A DNA stretch of 64,000 nucleotides from contig CM074762.1 of assembly GCA_037355855.1 (NCBI GenBank), positions 5,580,001 to 5,644,000 of the forward strand, written 5' to 3'. The notes beneath the pieces are model-generated. The model did no database searches, was not told where the DNA came from, and was given only the letters and a program-made list of their open reading frames with translations. Every line of letters starts with the position of its first letter. Position 1 is the first letter of the stretch. Position numbers and translations under genes: made by a program. The DNA is from Pseudo-nitzschia pungens (lineage: Eukaryota > Bacillariophyta > Bacillariophyceae > Bacillariales > Bacillariaceae). Below, one piece after another: positions 61,567 through 64,000 of the stretch.

Positions 61567-61977
61567 AGAAATAGAGCATTGTTCGACGAACGCAAGGCCA
61601 ACGCAAATAACACGAAATTGAAATGGAAAATGACACGACACGACACGACACGACACGGCACACGGACAGCAGCCAATAGCAAACCAATCCAATACTGCCA
61701 ATGATTCCTCGGAGGGGTTGAATTCAATGGAAAAACTGATTATAGTCATGATCAATACCATTTTTGTTGTATTAGTGTAATGAGTTTATGGCCTTGTACT
61801 CTACCACAATTCAAAGCCAACCACTGGAGACCAGCGAATAAGCAATGACGGCAGAGTAGAAGACAAGCGAAACGAATTTCGCAAAAAAAAAAACACCAAT
61901 GAACCGTAGATCCACCCATGGGAAAAATCACAAACATAGGATGATGATGATGATGTGTCTTGAACATCAGCGACGCC
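61567..61977. other. short region between convergent genes
   Basis: Contains a CACGA repeat (about 61630-61655), an A-run near 61885 and ATG repeats near 61940. It should include both 3' UTRs. No gene. Confidence 0.5.
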
Positions 61978-63992
61978 TTACAACAGTGCAAAGACTACCG
62001 AGAGCAACACGGCACTCATCATTCCAACACCGACAAAGGATCCACCTGCAAGCAAGGTGCTGTCAACTTTCTGCGACTCCAGAGGAATGGTGGAGGCGAA
62101 TGGACTGATGTTGCTCCCCTCTTCTTGGAGGAGACGCTCCATGTCGTCCCCAGAGAACGTGAAAGGCCGAGACAACAAGCGGCGGGCACCGCTCAGAGAA
62201 ACCTCACCAGCGCAGGTAAAGGTGCTTTCCAACTTTCCAAAATAGCCCGTGGTGACAAGGCTCACAAAGCCAGCAGCTTTGGAACCCACAGTGGTCCCAT
62301 TTGCGTCAAAGGCATTCGAAACATCCACGATCCTGGTCAATACATCCGTGTTCGAATTGTCGAACAAAGCACGAGTTGCAGCTTCGTTTGAGCACACAAC
62401 ATTGACAAAGCCCGTCACAGAGTAGCCCTCTCCAATGTATTTCGCAGTTGGACGAACGCAAACACCAAATTCCTCACCCATCTTGTAGGAGGAGAAAGGA
62501 GCTCTGCCAATCCCACACAAGAAAGCTTCGACATCCACATTCTTGGTTATCAAAGAACTCACAAGATCCTCATCGTCGTAACTAATGCTCACGGTCTGGG
62601 TGAAGTTTTGGAACTCTGCTTTGAAGTCGACCGTCACATTCAGCTTGGTATCCACAACGGAAAGATACTCTGCTCCATTCGCGGAGGTGTCAAAGTCTAG
62701 CTTTTTGGAAGCCCGGGCGCCTGCAACAAATTTGTAAATCATTGTTTTACCGGTATGACACGTGAGCGAACCATTCTGATAATCATAATATCATATTGTT
62801 ATTCAGTATTTGTTTCGTATCCGCAAAATACTTACAAAGAGCAACTTCTCCAGAACTGTCGGTTTTTGATGTGTAGGCAGCAGTGCTTTTCACATTCGTG
62901 ATTGTGTATTCTGCAGCATCTGTAGTACGTCGTCAGAAGATAAAGATGGAGAATTCATCATTTGAGAGGCCGCACAGAAAAAAGTTAAGAAATGTACCAA
63001 AGCAACAAAAACGGTGACTTACAAATCGTGGCGCCGTTTCCTGTTGTGGAAACTGAAACTGTGTTTGCACTGTAAAGACTTGTGTCGAGGGCTGTGCCAT
63101 TGATGCATGGTTCACCGGGTGGTACGTTGACAAAGAGCTCGGTTGCAACATTTGACAGGTCCAAGGCTTCGAAATAGGTTTTCATATTGAATGGTTCTAG
63201 AGTCAGGACTTCCGCGGTTTTGTCGTTCACTTTCGCACGCGCAACCTTGTGTGTGCTGATTTGACAGTCCCCACACCACTGTGAATCCGAAAACAATGGT
63301 GTTCCACCAACCGGGCATCCTGAATCAAGAAACATATCAGTAACCACGGCATCTGTTTTGACCTTCGATGGCCAAGTAAGAAGACACTGATTGAAAGCAG
63401 ATGCACCATTGAACATATTATCCATCCTAGTCACTAATGAAAGGTCCCACGGATCGATGATTTGGTTGAAAGCAGAAGCCTCACGAAACATCCAATGCAT
63501 TGCGTTAACGTTTTGTACGTTCCACGATCCAATGGGTTGGTTGAAAGCAGAAGCCCCACGAAACATCAAATGCATTGAGCGAACGTTTTGTACGTTCCAC
63601 GATCCAATGGGTTGGTTGAAGGAAGTGGCCCAATTGAACACATCACCCATCTGTGTCACACTTGATGTGTCCCAGCAATGCAGTGGCTCGTTGAAAGTAC
63701 CCTTCTGGTAAAAAGCTCTATAAATATTATTTACTGCAGAAGTGTCCCAACAGTTGAAAGGTAAGCTGTATGGGCAGGTACCAGTAAGACAAGTAGAAAT
63801 AAGGGCCTGAAAGTCCGAACCAGTCTCCGTGATCACAGGACGATCGCCAGGGCACTCGGCGGCACATTGCTCAATTACAGAAAGCTTTCGATTGTTTTCT
63901 TGACCAATCTCCTTCGGAAGCTCAATCTCCTGCGACGCTTGGGCAAACCAGGCAATCCAAAGGAAAATGAGGGAGGACAGGAAGAATCTCAT
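61978..63992 (-). CDS. BspA-like (DUF285) repeat type I membrane protein, three exons
   Basis: Spliced model: exon 1 is 63992-63023, intron 1 63022-62920 (103 bp, GTAAGT to CTACAG), exon 2 62919-62836, intron 2 62835-62721 (115 bp, GTAAGT to TTGCAG) and exon 3 62720-61978. Total coding length is 1797 bases, a multiple of three, for 598 residues. It starts with a signal peptide (FFLSSLIFLWIAWFAQAS). Residues about 75-215 contain five or six repeats of the BspA/DUF285 type, such as SAFNQPIGSWNVQNV and MHWMFREA, a leucine-rich-repeat-like fold of bacterial and protist surface proteins. The rest is an unrecognised extracellular region with Cys residues. A C-terminal hydrophobic segment (FVGVGMMSAVLLSVVFALL) suggests a membrane anchor or a GPI-type signal. 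Probable role is surface binding or adhesion. The ATG is eight bases from the window end, so the promoter is not in view. Confidence 0.8.
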
Positions 63993-64000
63993 CTTGGACG

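Overview
The window looks like nuclear DNA of a diatom, probably a pennate one; this is inferred from gene content, not from a database match. The pointers are a DUF6824 protein (a domain I know mainly from diatoms and relatives), diatom-style Copia elements with DRGANG-type proteases, BspA-like repeat proteins, short GT-AG introns, a plastid-type presequence on MsrA, and asparagine/glutamate runs inside otherwise conserved enzymes.

Layout. 1-11 kb is a normal gene-bearing region: a Golgi-type glycosyltransferase-like membrane protein (1699-3918, +), a two-exon SYLF-domain protein (5521-7168, -) and a DUF6824 protein (9014-10180, -). 11-44 kb is a dense nest of mobile DNA with no host gene that I can recognise, apart from possibly a RusA-like resolvase at its right edge (44049-44627, -). 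46-64 kb returns to genes: a NodB-type polysaccharide deacetylase (46045-48243, +), an AlkB-THUMP-methyltransferase fusion (50674-53217, -), a putative rhamnosyltransferase-like type II membrane protein (54284-55876, +), a probably plastid-targeted MsrA (60193-61566, +) and a three-exon BspA-like type I membrane protein (61978-63992, -). A degenerate satellite block (57.7-59.35 kb) lies between the last two neighbours.

The nest can be read in layers. An LTR element X (5' LTR 21187-23906, gag from 24682) had Copia element Z (25631-40530) land inside its gag zinc-knuckle region, and Copia element W (31575-39978, minus strand, 8404 bp) then landed at the 3' end of Z's pol. Removing Z and one target duplication restores X gag in frame, and removing W restores the C terminus of Z pol. 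A 1376-bp LTR-leader-LTR element Y (41323-42698) of the X family interrupts a second X reading frame. A non-coding element B (21468-23723) with long inverted repeats and a tandem array sits inside the X 5' LTR. A second copy of the B family, A (11209-19594), has itself received a 5.8-kb element A' (11992-17792) in its array. A solo LTR of the X family (19783-20188) lies between A and X.

The most interesting items are the AlkB-THUMP-methyltransferase fusion, the A/A'/B array-bearing foldback family together with its degenerate relative at 58 kb, the shared tRNA-Asn anticodon-arm primer site of W and Z, and the eukaryotic RusA-like gene. Functions are inferred from motifs read by eye.
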